Below, piece after piece: positions 53,568-62,359 of a stretch of DNA of 64,000 bases; within the stretch, counting starts at the first letter, position 1, and each line of letters begins with the position of its first letter. Below the pieces are notes generated by a model. The model was not told where the DNA came from, did no database searches, and saw only the letters and a program-made list of their open reading frames with translations. The stretch covers positions 1 through 64,000 of the forward strand of contig CAXBJB010000007.1 of assembly GCA_963976055.1 (NCBI GenBank), written 5' to 3'. The translations under genes and the position numbers were made by a program. This stretch comes from UBA1479 sp963976055. GTDB taxonomy: Bacteria > Pseudomonadota > Alphaproteobacteria > Rhodospirillales > Casp-alpha2.

Positions 53568-54566
53568 GTGAGAAGCAACAAGATAAACTATCTGCTGGTC
53601 GGCACCTTCGTTCTGGCCATGATCGCCGGGCTGATCGTGGCCCTGTCCGTGTTGACGGGGCGGACGGGGGCGACGGACGCCTACCACGCCTATTATTCGA
53701 ACGTCACCGGCGTGAAGTTCGGAACCCAGGTCGTCTATGAAGGCTATCCCATCGGCCAGGTCGAGACGGTGACGCCGGAACCGTCCAAGGGCGGCATGCG
53801 TTTCCGCGTCGATTTCGAGATCAACGAGGGCTGGAAAATCCCCAAGGACAGCAAGGTTGCGATTGCAGCACCCGGCTTGCTCGCGGCGGTGACGCTGAGC
53901 ATTTCCGCCGGGGCCAGCCCCGATGCCCTGGCGCCGGGCGCGGAAGTCACGGCGGTCGAGGGCGGCGATCTGTTCGCCGTCGTGTCCGGTGTCGCGGAAA
54001 AGCTGGGCGGGCTTAGCGACAACAGCATCGAACCCCTTTTGGCCAGCGTTCAGCGCGCCGTGAACAACGCCAACAAGCTTCTGGACAATCACGGCGAGGC
54101 CCTGGCCGGGGACCTCAAGCAGATGATCAACGAGGCGTCCCTGCTGGTCGCCGACGTCAGCCGCCGCGTTCCCGTGGTCATCGACAACATGGAACTGATC
54201 GCCACGGACGTGAAGTCGTTCAGCGGCGAACTGAAGGCTGCCGCCACCCCGGCGAACCGCAAGCTGATCGAGGAGACGATCGCCAACCTGAACGGTGCGA
54301 CCGAGGACGCCCGCGCCGCCATGGCTAACGGCGACAAGTTGATGACGACCCTGACCGACATGGTCGGCAAGAACGACGGCGACCTGCGGCGCGCGATCAA
54401 GGATGCGCGCTACGTGGTCGAAAGCGTCGCCCGCCGTATTGACGCCATCAACGAAAACCTGGAAGGCATGTCGCGGAATATGTTGGAATTCTCGCGCCAG
54501 ATCAGGCAAAGCCCCGGCCTGCTGCTGAACAGCAAGCCGGTCACCGATGAGGCACAGGCGAAATGA
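53568..54566 (+). CDS. mlaD: MlaD-type MCE domain protein
   Basis: A 332-residue membrane-anchored MCE protein. One N-terminal helix (about residues 8-28) is followed by the MCE domain (about 38-115; YYSNVTGVKFGTQVVYEGYPIGQV) and a long helical C-terminal part (about 140-320) predicted as coiled coil. It forms the periplasmic lipid-binding ring of the transporter. The C-terminal part is longer than in E. coli MlaD and resembles the Mce/YebT-like needle type. Start GTG 53568. Its stop overlaps the lipoprotein start (ATGA). Confidence 0.93.
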   Translation: MRSNKINYLLVGTFVLAMIAGLIVALSVLTGRTGATDAYHAYYSNVTGVKFGTQVVYEGYPIGQVETVTPEPSKGGMRFRVDFEINEGWKIPKDSKVAIAAPGLLAAVTLSISAGASPDALAPGAEVTAVEGGDLFAVVSGVAEKLGGLSDNSIEPLLASVQRAVNNANKLLDNHGEALAGDLKQMINEASLLVADVSRRVPVVIDNMELIATDVKSFSGELKAAATPANRKLIEETIANLNGATEDARAAMANGDKLMTTLTDMVGKNDGDLRRAIKDARYVVESVARRIDAINENLEGMSRNMLEFSRQIRQSPGLLLNSKPVTDEAQAK

Positions 54567-55168
54567 GGACGGCCATGATCCGACGATTACCCGCGCTGGC
54601 ACTGGCGGCCGTCCTGGCGGCTTGCGGCGGCAACGCCACAGTGCCGGAAAATCATTTCTACCGGCTTGAGGTCACGCCGCCGGAAGCACCGGGCAACCGG
54701 TTGATGGCGGGTGTGCTCGAGGTCGACCGCCTGCTTGCCGCCGGCGAACTGACGCAGCGTTCCATCGTCTACCGCCGCGCCGACAATCCGCATCAGCTTC
54801 AGGCCTATCACTACCATTTCTGGAACGAAGCGCCGGGGGTCTTGCTGCAGGCCGAACTGGTCAACTACCTGCGCGCCGCCGGCATCGCCGGTACGGTGGT
54901 GACGCCGGAAATGCGGGCTCGGCCCGATTTTGCGATCACCGGGCGGGTCGAGAAGCTGGAACGGGTGATCGGCGGATCGAACGCCGGCGTCATCGAGATG
55001 AACCTGGTGCTGCGCCGGGTCAACGACGGCACCGTTCTGATCGCCAAGACCTACACCCGGGAATTCACGCCCAAGGACGACGGCCTGACGGCCTTGGTCA
55101 AGGGGTTTAGCGCGGCCGCCCGCGACATCTTCAAGGCCTTCGTGAACGACATTGCCGCGCAAATCTGA
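54563..55168 (+). CDS. ABC-type transport auxiliary lipoprotein (PqiC/LetC-like)
   Basis: A 201-residue outer-membrane-type lipoprotein. The signal peptide ends with the lipobox LAAC-GG (cysteine near residue 21). The mature domain fits the ABC_trans_aux family (PqiC-like), which forms an outer-membrane partner of MCE proteins: FYRLEVTPP, then a central HYHFWNEAPGVLLQAELVNYL and C-terminal strand-helix. ATG 54563 overlaps the MlaD stop by 4 bases, a strong sign of co-function. The next gene overlaps its end. Confidence 0.88.
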   Translation: MRTAMIRRLPALALAAVLAACGGNATVPENHFYRLEVTPPEAPGNRLMAGVLEVDRLLAAGELTQRSIVYRRADNPHQLQAYHYHFWNEAPGVLLQAELVNYLRAAGIAGTVVTPEMRARPDFAITGRVEKLERVIGGSNAGVIEMNLVLRRVNDGTVLIAKTYTREFTPKDDGLTALVKGFSAAARDIFKAFVNDIAAQI

Positions 55169-56528
55169 CGCCCACCGGACCCGCCGGGGACGCGCCGGCG
55201 GTGGGCGGTCCGGCAGCCGCCGCGGCCATGCCCGCGCGGTTCAGTTCAAGGAACCGGCCCGCGTGACCGTGACCGCCCTGGCAGCCCAGGGCGACGGCGT
55301 GGCGGACACCGCCGACGGACGCCGCCTGTTCATTCCCTTCACCGTTCCCGGCGACGAGGTCGACGTCGAGATCGGTCCGCCCCGGGGCGATGGGTTCGAG
55401 GCCCGTGTGCGGTCCTTCGTCACCAAGGCCCCCCGGGGCGAAGCGTTCTGCCGCCACTTCGAAATCTGCGGCGGCTGCGCGGTGCAGCATCTGACGGATG
55501 CCCATTACATTGAATGGAAACGCGGCATTCTGATTCAGGCCCTGTCCCGGCGCGGCCTGATGCTTGACGTGCTCGACCTTGCCGCCGTGCCCAGGGATGC
55601 CCGCCGCCGTGTCACGTTCCAGGCGGAACGCACGGACAAAGGCGTGATCCTGGGCTTTGCCGAACGGCGCGGCCACCGGATCGTCGATATCGACGCCTGT
55701 CCTCTGCTGTTGCCGGATATCAATGCTCTGCTGCCCCTGCTGCGCGATCTGGCGGTGGCGATGCTGCAAACGGGCGAACGGGCGCGCCTGGCCGTCGCCC
55801 GCACGGAAGGCCCCGACGGCGGGGCGCTTGATCTGGTGGTCGAACGGGACCGCGAACCCGATCTGGCGGCGCGCGAGGCCCTGGCCGATTTCGCGCGGCG
55901 GTCGAACGCGGCGCGGATTTCCTGGCGCGACGGGGCGGGGGTGGTCGAGCCGATCGCCCATATCATGCCGGTCGCCGCCGAGTTCGGCCCCGCCGTGGTG
56001 GAACTGCCGCCGGGCGGTTTCATGCAGCCGACGACGGCCGGCGAGGAAATCCTGCGCAATGCGATTCTGGCTGGGGCGGAAGGGGCCACGCGCATCGCCG
56101 AACTTTATGCCGGCGCCGGCACCTTCACCTTCGTGCTTGCCAAGATGTGCCGGGTCCATGCGGTTGATGGCGACGCGGCGCTGATGCGGGCGCTCAGCAC
56201 CGGGGCGGGCCGGTCGGGCCTGGGCGGGCGGGTGACCACGGAAACGCGGGACTTGGCGGCGCGGCCGCTGCTGCCCGGCGAATTGAAGGATATCGATACG
56301 GTGATCCTGGACCCGCCGCGGGCCGGGGCGCTGCGCCAGGTCGAACAGATCGTCCTGGCGCCGGGCGTGCGCCGCGTGGTCATGGTGTCCTGCAATCCGC
56401 AGACCTTCGCGCGGGATGTCCGGGTGCTGGTCGACGGTGGGTTCGATCCGGGACCGGTCCTGCCCGTGGACCAGTTCCCCTATTCCCACCACCTGGAATG
56501 CGTGGCGGTGTTGACGCGCGGCGGCTGA
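55152..56528 (+). CDS. RlmD/RumA-like 23S rRNA uracil-5 methyltransferase
   Basis: A 458-residue class I SAM-dependent RNA methyltransferase of the TrmA/RlmD group, which methylates C5 of a uridine in rRNA. It has a basic N-terminal extension, a TRAM-like domain (about 38-95), an iron-sulfur cysteine cluster (CRHFEICGGC near residue 105, and a further CPLLL near 180), and the SAM fold with DPPRAG and the catalytic cysteine in VSCNPQTFARD near residue 415. The frame begins with TTG 55152 overlapping the lipoprotein gene by 17 bases; GTG 55263 is a possible later start. Confidence 0.9.
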   Translation: MPRKSDAHRTRRGRAGGGRSGSRRGHARAVQFKEPARVTVTALAAQGDGVADTADGRRLFIPFTVPGDEVDVEIGPPRGDGFEARVRSFVTKAPRGEAFCRHFEICGGCAVQHLTDAHYIEWKRGILIQALSRRGLMLDVLDLAAVPRDARRRVTFQAERTDKGVILGFAERRGHRIVDIDACPLLLPDINALLPLLRDLAVAMLQTGERARLAVARTEGPDGGALDLVVERDREPDLAAREALADFARRSNAARISWRDGAGVVEPIAHIMPVAAEFGPAVVELPPGGFMQPTTAGEEILRNAILAGAEGATRIAELYAGAGTFTFVLAKMCRVHAVDGDAALMRALSTGAGRSGLGGRVTTETRDLAARPLLPGELKDIDTVILDPPRAGALRQVEQIVLAPGVRRVVMVSCNPQTFARDVRVLVDGGFDPGPVLPVDQFPYSHHLECVAVLTRGG

Positions 56529-56540
56529 CGCGCCCGGTTC

Positions 56541-56789
56541 CTACATGCCCACGGCGCGCATGTAGATGGTCAAAACCTCTTCCATTTCGTTGCGGTCGCT
56601 TTCATCCATTTTGCGCAGGCGGATGAGCTGACGCATCACCTTGACGTCGAACCCGGCGGACTTGGCTTCGGAATAGACTTCCTTGATGTCTTCCGCGAGG
56701 GCTTTCTTTTCCTCTTCCAGACGTTCGATCCGGTCGATAAGGGCTTTCAGGCGCTCGCTGGCGGCGCCGCCGATTTCGCTTTCGCTCAT
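56541..56789 (-). CDS. gapR: GapR/DUF2312 nucleoid protein
   Basis: An 82-residue protein of the DUF2312 family. It matches GapR of Caulobacter in size and in RLKALIDRIERLEEEKK, IKEVYSEAKSAGFDVKV and RLRKMD. GapR binds AT-rich, overtwisted DNA and helps replication and chromosome organisation. The first 35 residues are a coiled-coil helix. ATG 56789. It is convergent with the methyltransferase gene and divergent from the response regulator. Confidence 0.95.
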   Translation of the reverse strand: MSESEIGGAASERLKALIDRIERLEEEKKALAEDIKEVYSEAKSAGFDVKVMRQLIRLRKMDESDRNEMEEVLTIYMRAVGM

Positions 56790-56982
56790 GCTTGGGTGTC
56801 CTTGGGCTGTCTTTGGGATTTGGGGGCATGGGATGTGCGCGCACCATAAGTACCCGACCCGGTCCGGGCAAGCGGTTGAAAAGCGGGGATAACGGGGTGA
56901 TGCTTTTTTAACGCCAGATATGTTCAGATTTGCCTTTATGCATGTATGATTGGGGGCAACATCCTAGTAAGGGGCAAAAGAA

Positions 56983-58077
56983 GTGGCGGTTTATAAATTC
57001 GACCGCGTATCCGTGATGGTGTGCGAGGACAATGCTTTCGTTCGGCGCACGCTGGAGGATGTGCTGCGGCAATTCGGTTTCGAGCGCATCACGCTCCTGA
57101 AAAACGGGCAGGAAGCGATCGAAAGCCTCAAGCTGCTGAAGCAGGCGAAAAATCCCGGACCGGACCTGATCATCGCCGACTTGGTGATGGCGCCGATCAA
57201 CGGACTGCTGCTGTGCCGCTGGTGCCGCTCGGCCAAGGAAACGCCGAACCGCATGGTGCCCTTCATCATGCTGTCGGGGGCGGCCGATCAGGATTACGTG
57301 GGTTCGGCCCGCGACCTGGGAGCCACGGAATTCCTCGCCAAGCCGTTTTCCGGCGAAACCATTTACAAGAAGCTGCTGGAGGTCATCGACTTTCCGCGCC
57401 AGTTCGTGATGACCCAGAATTATTTCGGGCCCGACCGCCGGCGCAAGAAGGAACCGCCCGAGAACGACCGCCGGGAAAAGACCGAAGAAGACTGCACGGT
57501 GGTCTATTCGGCGGAAAAGATGACCAAGCCGAAGACCGACAGCGATGTCTTTCTGTTCAAGCCGACCAACTACCTGCGGGAGAAATGCGCGGGTGGCAAG
57601 ATCAATCCGCTGGAACGCGGCGAGATGCCGACGGCGCTCATCGAAGAGGCGGAAAAGAAGCTGGAGCGCGCGACCCTCGACTTCACCAAATGGGCGCAGG
57701 ATTACCTGGGCCGCTTGTCGGACCTGTGCACCCAGGCGCTGTTGGAGCCGGGCCGGCGGACCCAGCAGTTCGTGGAAATCAACCAGGTCGCGCTGGAACT
57801 GCGCGGCCAGGGCGGCACCTTCGGCTATCCGCTGATTTCGATCTTCGGCAAGATGCTGTTCGATTCGACCCGCGACGGCTGCCGCGAGGACGATGCCCAG
57901 GTGGAAATCGTCAAGGCCCATGTCGATGCCATGCGGGCGGTGCTGCGTGAAAAGATCGCGGGCGACGGCGGCGCGATCGGCAAGGAACTGATCAAGGCCC
58001 TGCGCGAAGGCGTCGAAAAGCAGGAAAAGGCCCGCAAGGCGGCCATTGAGGAAATGAAGCAGCAGGCCGGCGCCTGA
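56983..58077 (+). CDS. Response regulator with a helical C-terminal domain
   Basis: A 364-residue protein. Residues about 8-130 form a CheY-like receiver: acidic pair in MVCEDNA, phospho-acceptor Asp near residue 63 in LIIADLVM, the threonine/serine position FIMLSGA and Lys in LAKPFS. Residues about 150-225 are a charged linker. The C-terminal part (about 225-364) is helical and has no DNA-binding or enzymatic motif I recognise; it ends in a Lys/Glu-rich coiled coil. Start GTG 56983, with AAGGGG about 8 bases upstream. No histidine kinase gene is adjacent. Output function unknown. Confidence 0.85.
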   Translation: MAVYKFDRVSVMVCEDNAFVRRTLEDVLRQFGFERITLLKNGQEAIESLKLLKQAKNPGPDLIIADLVMAPINGLLLCRWCRSAKETPNRMVPFIMLSGAADQDYVGSARDLGATEFLAKPFSGETIYKKLLEVIDFPRQFVMTQNYFGPDRRRKKEPPENDRREKTEEDCTVVYSAEKMTKPKTDSDVFLFKPTNYLREKCAGGKINPLERGEMPTALIEEAEKKLERATLDFTKWAQDYLGRLSDLCTQALLEPGRRTQQFVEINQVALELRGQGGTFGYPLISIFGKMLFDSTRDGCREDDAQVEIVKAHVDAMRAVLREKIAGDGGAIGKELIKALREGVEKQEKARKAAIEEMKQQAGA

Positions 58078-58095
58078 CGCCCGGTCCGTCGCCCG

Positions 58096-58524
58096 TTACT
58101 GCGGATCGCCGATTAGAATGCCGGTTTCCGCCAGATGGCGGATGGCATCCTGCACCGCCGTTTCGGTAATCCGGGACAGGGCATCTTCCGCACCGACCCA
58201 TTCGCGCTTGCGGAAGTGCTTCTCGTCCCAGTTATCAAGCTGCTCGGTGACGTAGAAGGGAAAGATCTCGACCCGGTAGATCCGCCCGAACTTGGAATAG
58301 AAATATTCGCCCAGGGGCTGGTCGCCTGTTTTCCCCAAAAGCCCTGCTTCCTCAAGCGCTTCCTTGGCCGCCGATGCGGCGGCGGTCATGTTCGGCTCGA
58401 CCGTACCCTTGGGCACGATCCAGCGTCCCGTGTTGCGCGACGTGATGAGGGCGAATTCGACCCAGGTTTCGATCGTCCGGTAGGGGACGACGCAGGATTG
58501 TTCGACGGGGTGTGGCGTCAGCAT
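58096..58524 (-). CDS. Nudix hydrolase
   Basis: A 142-residue Nudix-fold protein of the diphosphoinositol-phosphate/nucleotide-diphosphate group. The Nudix box is GTVEPNMTAAASAAKEALEEAGLLG at about residues 40-64: the usual first Glu is Met and the Arg is Lys, while the EALEEAG core that binds metal is intact. It should hydrolyse a nucleoside diphosphate-X compound, substrate unknown. ATG 58524. It is last in a three-gene unit, 3 bases after the GCS2 ligase stop. Confidence 0.88.
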   Translation of the reverse strand: MLTPHPVEQSCVVPYRTIETWVEFALITSRNTGRWIVPKGTVEPNMTAAASAAKEALEEAGLLGKTGDQPLGEYFYSKFGRIYRVEIFPFYVTEQLDNWDEKHFRKREWVGAEDALSRITETAVQDAIRHLAETGILIGDPQ

Positions 58525-58527
58525 GGG

Positions 58528-59673
58528 TCAGGATTCCGGCAGTCGGATGGTTTCGGCGATCAGGCGGTCGACCACGGCGGCCAGGGCCGCGTCAGGGGTT
58601 GCGCCGGCGGCGAGGGCGTCGGCATGGGCGGCAAGCTGGCGATGGGCGCCGGTGCCGCGCGTCCGGATGGTTTTCAGATGGGCGATCTGGGCGGTGCAGC
58701 CCAGGGCCTCCGCATCTTCGGCGATCAGGCCCGTGATCTCGTCGAGCAGCAGACCGAAGGGAACGACTTCGCCCTTGCCGAAATCGACCAGGCCTTCGTC
58801 CAGCCCGTAACGCTGGGCGCGCCAGCGGTTTTCCTCCAACAGCATGGGCGAATAGATGCGCCAGCGCTGGTTTCGCAGCTTCAGGCGGTACAGCATGCGC
58901 AGGATGCAGGTGAACAAGGCCGCGATGGCCAACGCGTCTTCCATCAGGGGGCAGACGTCGGTGAGGCGCATTTCCAGGGTCGGGAACCGGGCACTCGGAC
59001 GCACGTCCCACCACAGCTTGGTCGCGTCCTCGATCAGGCCGGCATCGACCAAAACCTGGACGTGACGCTGGTATTCGCTGAACGACTGGAATTGGTTGGG
59101 CAGACCCGTGCGCGGCAATTCGTCGAAGATGCTGAGCCGGTAGGACTTGAGCCCTGTATCCTGCCCCCGCCAGAACGGCGACGAGGTCGACAGCGCCAAC
59201 AGATGCGGCAGGAAGTAGCTGATCTGATTCAGAAGGTCGATGCGCAGTTCGTCGTCGTCACCCAACCCGACATGGACATGCATGCCGCAGATCATCAGCC
59301 GTTGCGCCGGGGCCTGGATGTCGCGGGCGATCTCGTTGTAGCGCGCGCGGTCCGTATGATGCTGGGATTCCCACAGCGAGAACGGATGGGTCGAGGCCGC
59401 GATCGGCGCCAGGCCGTAGCCGTCCGCGACGTCGGCGACGGTCGTACGCAGTTCGGTCAATTCCGCCCGCACTTGGTCGATACCGGCGCAGACGCGGGTG
59501 TTGACTTCGATCTGAGAGGACAGGAATTCGTGGGCGACGCGGCCCTTCAGGCGCTTCTCACATTCCGCGAACAGGCTTTCGGGGGCTTCGTTCGTGACCG
59601 CCCGCGTTTCCTTATCGACGAGAAGGTATTCCTCCTCGATCCCTAGGGTGAAGGACGGGGCGTCGTGCGCCAC
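58528..59673 (-). CDS. Carboxylate-amine ligase, GCS2 (YbdK) family
   Basis: A 381-residue ligase of the GCS2/YbdK family, weakly related to glutamate-cysteine ligase; members couple ATP hydrolysis to amide bonds between a carboxylate and an amine. It opens with FTLGIEEEYLLVD, containing the conserved glutamates, and has HVHVGL near residue 125 and the family's RPSARFPTLEMRLTD near 245. Substrates are unknown. Start GTG 59673, with GGAG upstream in the end of the preceding gene. It sits between the N-formylglutamate amidohydrolase and Nudix genes, all tightly packed. Confidence 0.92.
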   Translation of the reverse strand: MAHDAPSFTLGIEEEYLLVDKETRAVTNEAPESLFAECEKRLKGRVAHEFLSSQIEVNTRVCAGIDQVRAELTELRTTVADVADGYGLAPIAASTHPFSLWESQHHTDRARYNEIARDIQAPAQRLMICGMHVHVGLGDDDELRIDLLNQISYFLPHLLALSTSSPFWRGQDTGLKSYRLSIFDELPRTGLPNQFQSFSEYQRHVQVLVDAGLIEDATKLWWDVRPSARFPTLEMRLTDVCPLMEDALAIAALFTCILRMLYRLKLRNQRWRIYSPMLLEENRWRAQRYGLDEGLVDFGKGEVVPFGLLLDEITGLIAEDAEALGCTAQIAHLKTIRTRGTGAHRQLAAHADALAAGATPDAALAAVVDRLIAETIRLPES

Positions 59674-59674
59674 C

Positions 59675-60481
59675 TTAGAAGTACTCCACCTTGAACAGGC
59701 TGTCGTCGCGCAGGATCTCGGTCATGGCCTCGGTGAGAATGCCGGCCCAGCGCTGGACGCCGGCGTCGTCGGCGACCTGGTCCTGGTTGATCTCGAGGAC
59801 GCAGTTGGCAAGGCCGCAGGCCCCGGCATGGGCATCGATGGTATAGGCCACATCCTTGCCCGAATAGGGCAGGTTGTCGCCGACATCCAGGCCGCGGTCG
59901 TGCAGGGCCTTGATCAATGGCCGGGCGAGGCGCTGATCGTGGTTCCACAGCACGCCGACGTCCCAGGGCCGGGGGCTGCCGCCGAAGCGGGGCGAGAAGC
60001 TGTGCACGGCAAACAGCACCGGTGGCCGGTGATGCAGCCAGACATCTGTCATCGTGCGCCGCAGCAGTTGGTGATAGGGCTCGAACAGGGCATCCAGGCG
60101 GGCCGTCACCTGGGCCGGGGGCAGCGCCTGGTTGCCGGGTATCAGGGTTTCATCCGAAACCTCGGGCATGCTGGTGGGATGGCCCGGCGGACGGTTGAGA
60201 TCGACCACCAGGCGCGAATAGCCCGCCAACACAGCGGTCGCGTCCAGGGTTTCGGCCAGCAGGCGGGTCACGCCTTCGGCGCCGATGTCATAGGCGATGT
60301 GGCGGTCGAAATGTTCCGGGTTGAGGCCCAGGTCGCCCAGCGCCCGGGGCACCCGCCGGCTGGCGTGATCGCAAGCCAAGACCAAGGCGCCGCCGGCGCC
60401 GGCATTGATCCGTTCCGCGGCGGGGGCTTCGTCGGCGGCCAGCAGCGGTTGATCCGCATCGATGGGGTGGGGTGCATCCAT
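59675..60481 (-). CDS. N-formylglutamate amidohydrolase family protein
   Basis: A 268-residue protein of the N-formylglutamate amidohydrolase family (PF05013, HutG-like), a metal-dependent deformylase or deacylase. Visible motifs are LACDHASRRVPRALGDLG near residue 33, the HIAYDIGAEG segment with likely metal ligands, LVVDLNRPPG, and VHSFSPRF near 156. Other histidine-degradation genes are absent, so the natural substrate is open. ATG 60481. First of a three-gene unit with the GCS2 ligase and Nudix genes; divergent from the DMT exporter gene. Confidence 0.9.
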   Translation of the reverse strand: MDAPHPIDADQPLLAADEAPAAERINAGAGGALVLACDHASRRVPRALGDLGLNPEHFDRHIAYDIGAEGVTRLLAETLDATAVLAGYSRLVVDLNRPPGHPTSMPEVSDETLIPGNQALPPAQVTARLDALFEPYHQLLRRTMTDVWLHHRPPVLFAVHSFSPRFGGSPRPWDVGVLWNHDQRLARPLIKALHDRGLDVGDNLPYSGKDVAYTIDAHAGACGLANCVLEINQDQVADDAGVQRWAGILTEAMTEILRDDSLFKVEYF

Positions 60482-60609
60482 GCCCCCAATATAGCGTTCT
60501 GCCCCGGCGGGGGGAGTCCCTTGTGTGGCCCGCGCGGCATCCCTGGACAGACCGCGCCGTCACGGCAATAGTGCCGGCACCCCGCCCGCGACCGCGAAGG
60601 AAAACCTGC

Positions 60610-61521
60610 GTGACCGATTCCCGGCAAGCCCTGCAAACCCCTGCCGGCTGGATCCTGACGGCGCTGGTCATGGGCGCCCTGTTCGCCGGGTCATCGACCC
60701 TGTTCGTGCGCCTGAATGAACTTGGCCCCATAACCTCGGCCTTCTACCGGGCCTTTCTGGCCTTGCCGGTGTTGTGGCTGGGCATGTGCTGGGAAACCCG
60801 CGCGGGCGCCGCCGCGCCGCCGCGCGCCCTGGGGCGGCGCGACTACGGGCTGCTCGCCCTGGCCGGGCTGTTCTTCGCGGGCGATTTGTTTTTCTGGCAC
60901 CTCGCGATCATGAACACGGCGGTCGCCAACGCGACCCTGCTGGCGACCCTGTCGCCGGTCTATGTCACGGCGGTGCTGTTTGTGCTGTTCCGTGAACGGG
61001 TGCGGCCGCTGTTCCTGGGCGGCACGGCCCTGGCGGTGGCGGGGGCGGCGTTACTGATGGGCGACAGTTTCGCGTTCCGGCCCGACCGCCTGCTGGGCGA
61101 CGTCTATGGTTTGGTCACCGGCCTGTTCCTGGCGGGCTATATGGTGACCGTGGGGCGATTGCGGCAGCGGGCCGGGATCGGCACCGGCACGCTGATGTTC
61201 TGGTCGACCCTGGCCACGGCGGCGGTATTGTTGCCGCTGGCCCTGGTGTTGGAGGACCGCATGTTCGCCGCCACATTGTTCGGCTGGGCCATGCTGGCTG
61301 CCCTGGCGTTGGTCAGCCATGTCGCGGGCCAGGGCCTGGTCGCCATGGCCATGGCCCATCTGCCGACGGCCTTCGCCTCGGTCGGCCTGATCATGGAGGT
61401 CGTGGCCGCCGCGGTACTGGGCTGGGTCTTCCTGAACGAGCCCCTCGCGCCCCTGCAATGGCTGGGGGCGGCGGTGGTCGTCGCGGGGGTTGTCGTCGCC
61501 CGGGGCGGCAGCCGCACATGA
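60610..61521 (+). CDS. DMT superfamily (EamA) transporter
   Basis: A 303-residue inner-membrane protein with ten helices arranged as two EamA repeats (about residues 15-155 and 165-300), of the drug/metabolite exporter superfamily. The first repeat has ANATLLATLSPVYVTAV and the second has AFASVGLIMEVVAAAVLGWVFLNEPL, the usual repeat endings. Substrate unknown. GTG 60610 is preceded by GAAGGA; the frame runs further upstream but lacks a ribosome site. Its stop overlaps the DUF1289 start. Confidence 0.9.
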   Translation: MTDSRQALQTPAGWILTALVMGALFAGSSTLFVRLNELGPITSAFYRAFLALPVLWLGMCWETRAGAAAPPRALGRRDYGLLALAGLFFAGDLFFWHLAIMNTAVANATLLATLSPVYVTAVLFVLFRERVRPLFLGGTALAVAGAALLMGDSFAFRPDRLLGDVYGLVTGLFLAGYMVTVGRLRQRAGIGTGTLMFWSTLATAAVLLPLALVLEDRMFAATLFGWAMLAALALVSHVAGQGLVAMAMAHLPTAFASVGLIMEVVAAAVLGWVFLNEPLAPLQWLGAAVVVAGVVVARGGSRT

Positions 61522-61826
61522 CGGTCCCCTTGACGATCCCCGGGGGCGATGTGCGAGAAAGGGAACGCAGGAGACAGAATTTGCCCGAAGCCCCCATCGA
61601 TAAAGCCCTGTTGGAACAGTTGATCTGTTCCCCTTGCATCAGCGTGTGCGTGCTGGATGAACCCACGGGCTTCTGCAAGGGCTGCTGGCGGACGGTCGAC
61701 GAGATCGCCCAATGGCCGCGCCTGATCCGTCCTCAGCGCCTGGAAATCCTCCAACGTCTGGCCGAACGGCGCGGCGCCGCGTCGCTGACCGACCGCGGCC
61801 GGGGGCCGATGCTGGCGGCGGATTAG
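61518..61826 (+). CDS. DUF1289 cysteine-rich small protein
   Basis: A 102-residue protein of the DUF1289 family. The domain (about residues 35-85) has the conserved cysteines in CSPCISVCVLDEPTGFCKGC and the RTVDEIAQW segment, likely binding a metal or iron-sulfur cluster. Function unknown. ATG 61518 overlaps the transporter stop (ATGA), so they are translationally coupled. Confidence 0.92.
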   Translation: MTVPLTIPGGDVRERERRRQNLPEAPIDKALLEQLICSPCISVCVLDEPTGFCKGCWRTVDEIAQWPRLIRPQRLEILQRLAERRGAASLTDRGRGPMLAAD

Positions 61827-61863
61827 GCTGGGCTATCCGGTACGGGATATTAAGGGTAGGACA

Positions 61864-62325
61864 ATGGACAAACTGCGAGACCTGTTCGGCAAAGTGGGAG
61901 CCGGAGCTTTCTATGTGGCCGCGATCGTGATCGCGTACCTATTAAAAGACTCTGTTTCAATGAATCTGTCTTTCTTGGTGATTCACTTGGCAGTCGGGGG
62001 CTATTGGTTGAATCGGGCGGTGTCGCGGGACGGCGGCGGTGCCTACAATCCCGGGGAGACCGATCCCGAGACGAAGCTGAAAGCGCTGCTGGTTGATCGG
62101 ATGGCAGTTGAGAGCCGACTGGGCGACATCCGCCAGTTGTTGTTCATGGCGAGCATTCTGATGATGATCTTCGCCTGGGGAAATTTCTCTCGTCATATGG
62201 ACATCGACCAATTCGAGCGGCGGCTCGACCGGGTCTGCGCTGTGCCGTCGGGCAGCCGAGAAACCAAGATGGTTTGTTCAAACCTTCTGGACGATTTCTA
62301 CGCAATCTTCAGGTCGGTCGATTGA
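61864..62325 (+). CDS. Small membrane protein of unknown function
   Basis: A 153-residue protein with two or three membrane segments: about residues 12-28 (AGAFYVAAIVIAYLL), 33-50 (LSFLVIHLAVGGYWLNRA) and 90-106 (QLLFMASILMMIFAWGNF). The C-terminal 45 residues are polar with two cysteines, about 20 residues apart (DRVCAVPSGSRETKMVCSNL), possibly a disulfide in the periplasm. I recognise no family. Composition is slightly more AT-rich than neighbours. ATG 61864 has TAAGGGTAGG upstream. Confidence 0.7.
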   Translation: MDKLRDLFGKVGAGAFYVAAIVIAYLLKDSVSMNLSFLVIHLAVGGYWLNRAVSRDGGGAYNPGETDPETKLKALLVDRMAVESRLGDIRQLLFMASILMMIFAWGNFSRHMDIDQFERRLDRVCAVPSGSRETKMVCSNLLDDFYAIFRSVD

Positions 62326-62359
62326 TCGCCCAGCGGTCGATGATTCGCACCTAATTTAG

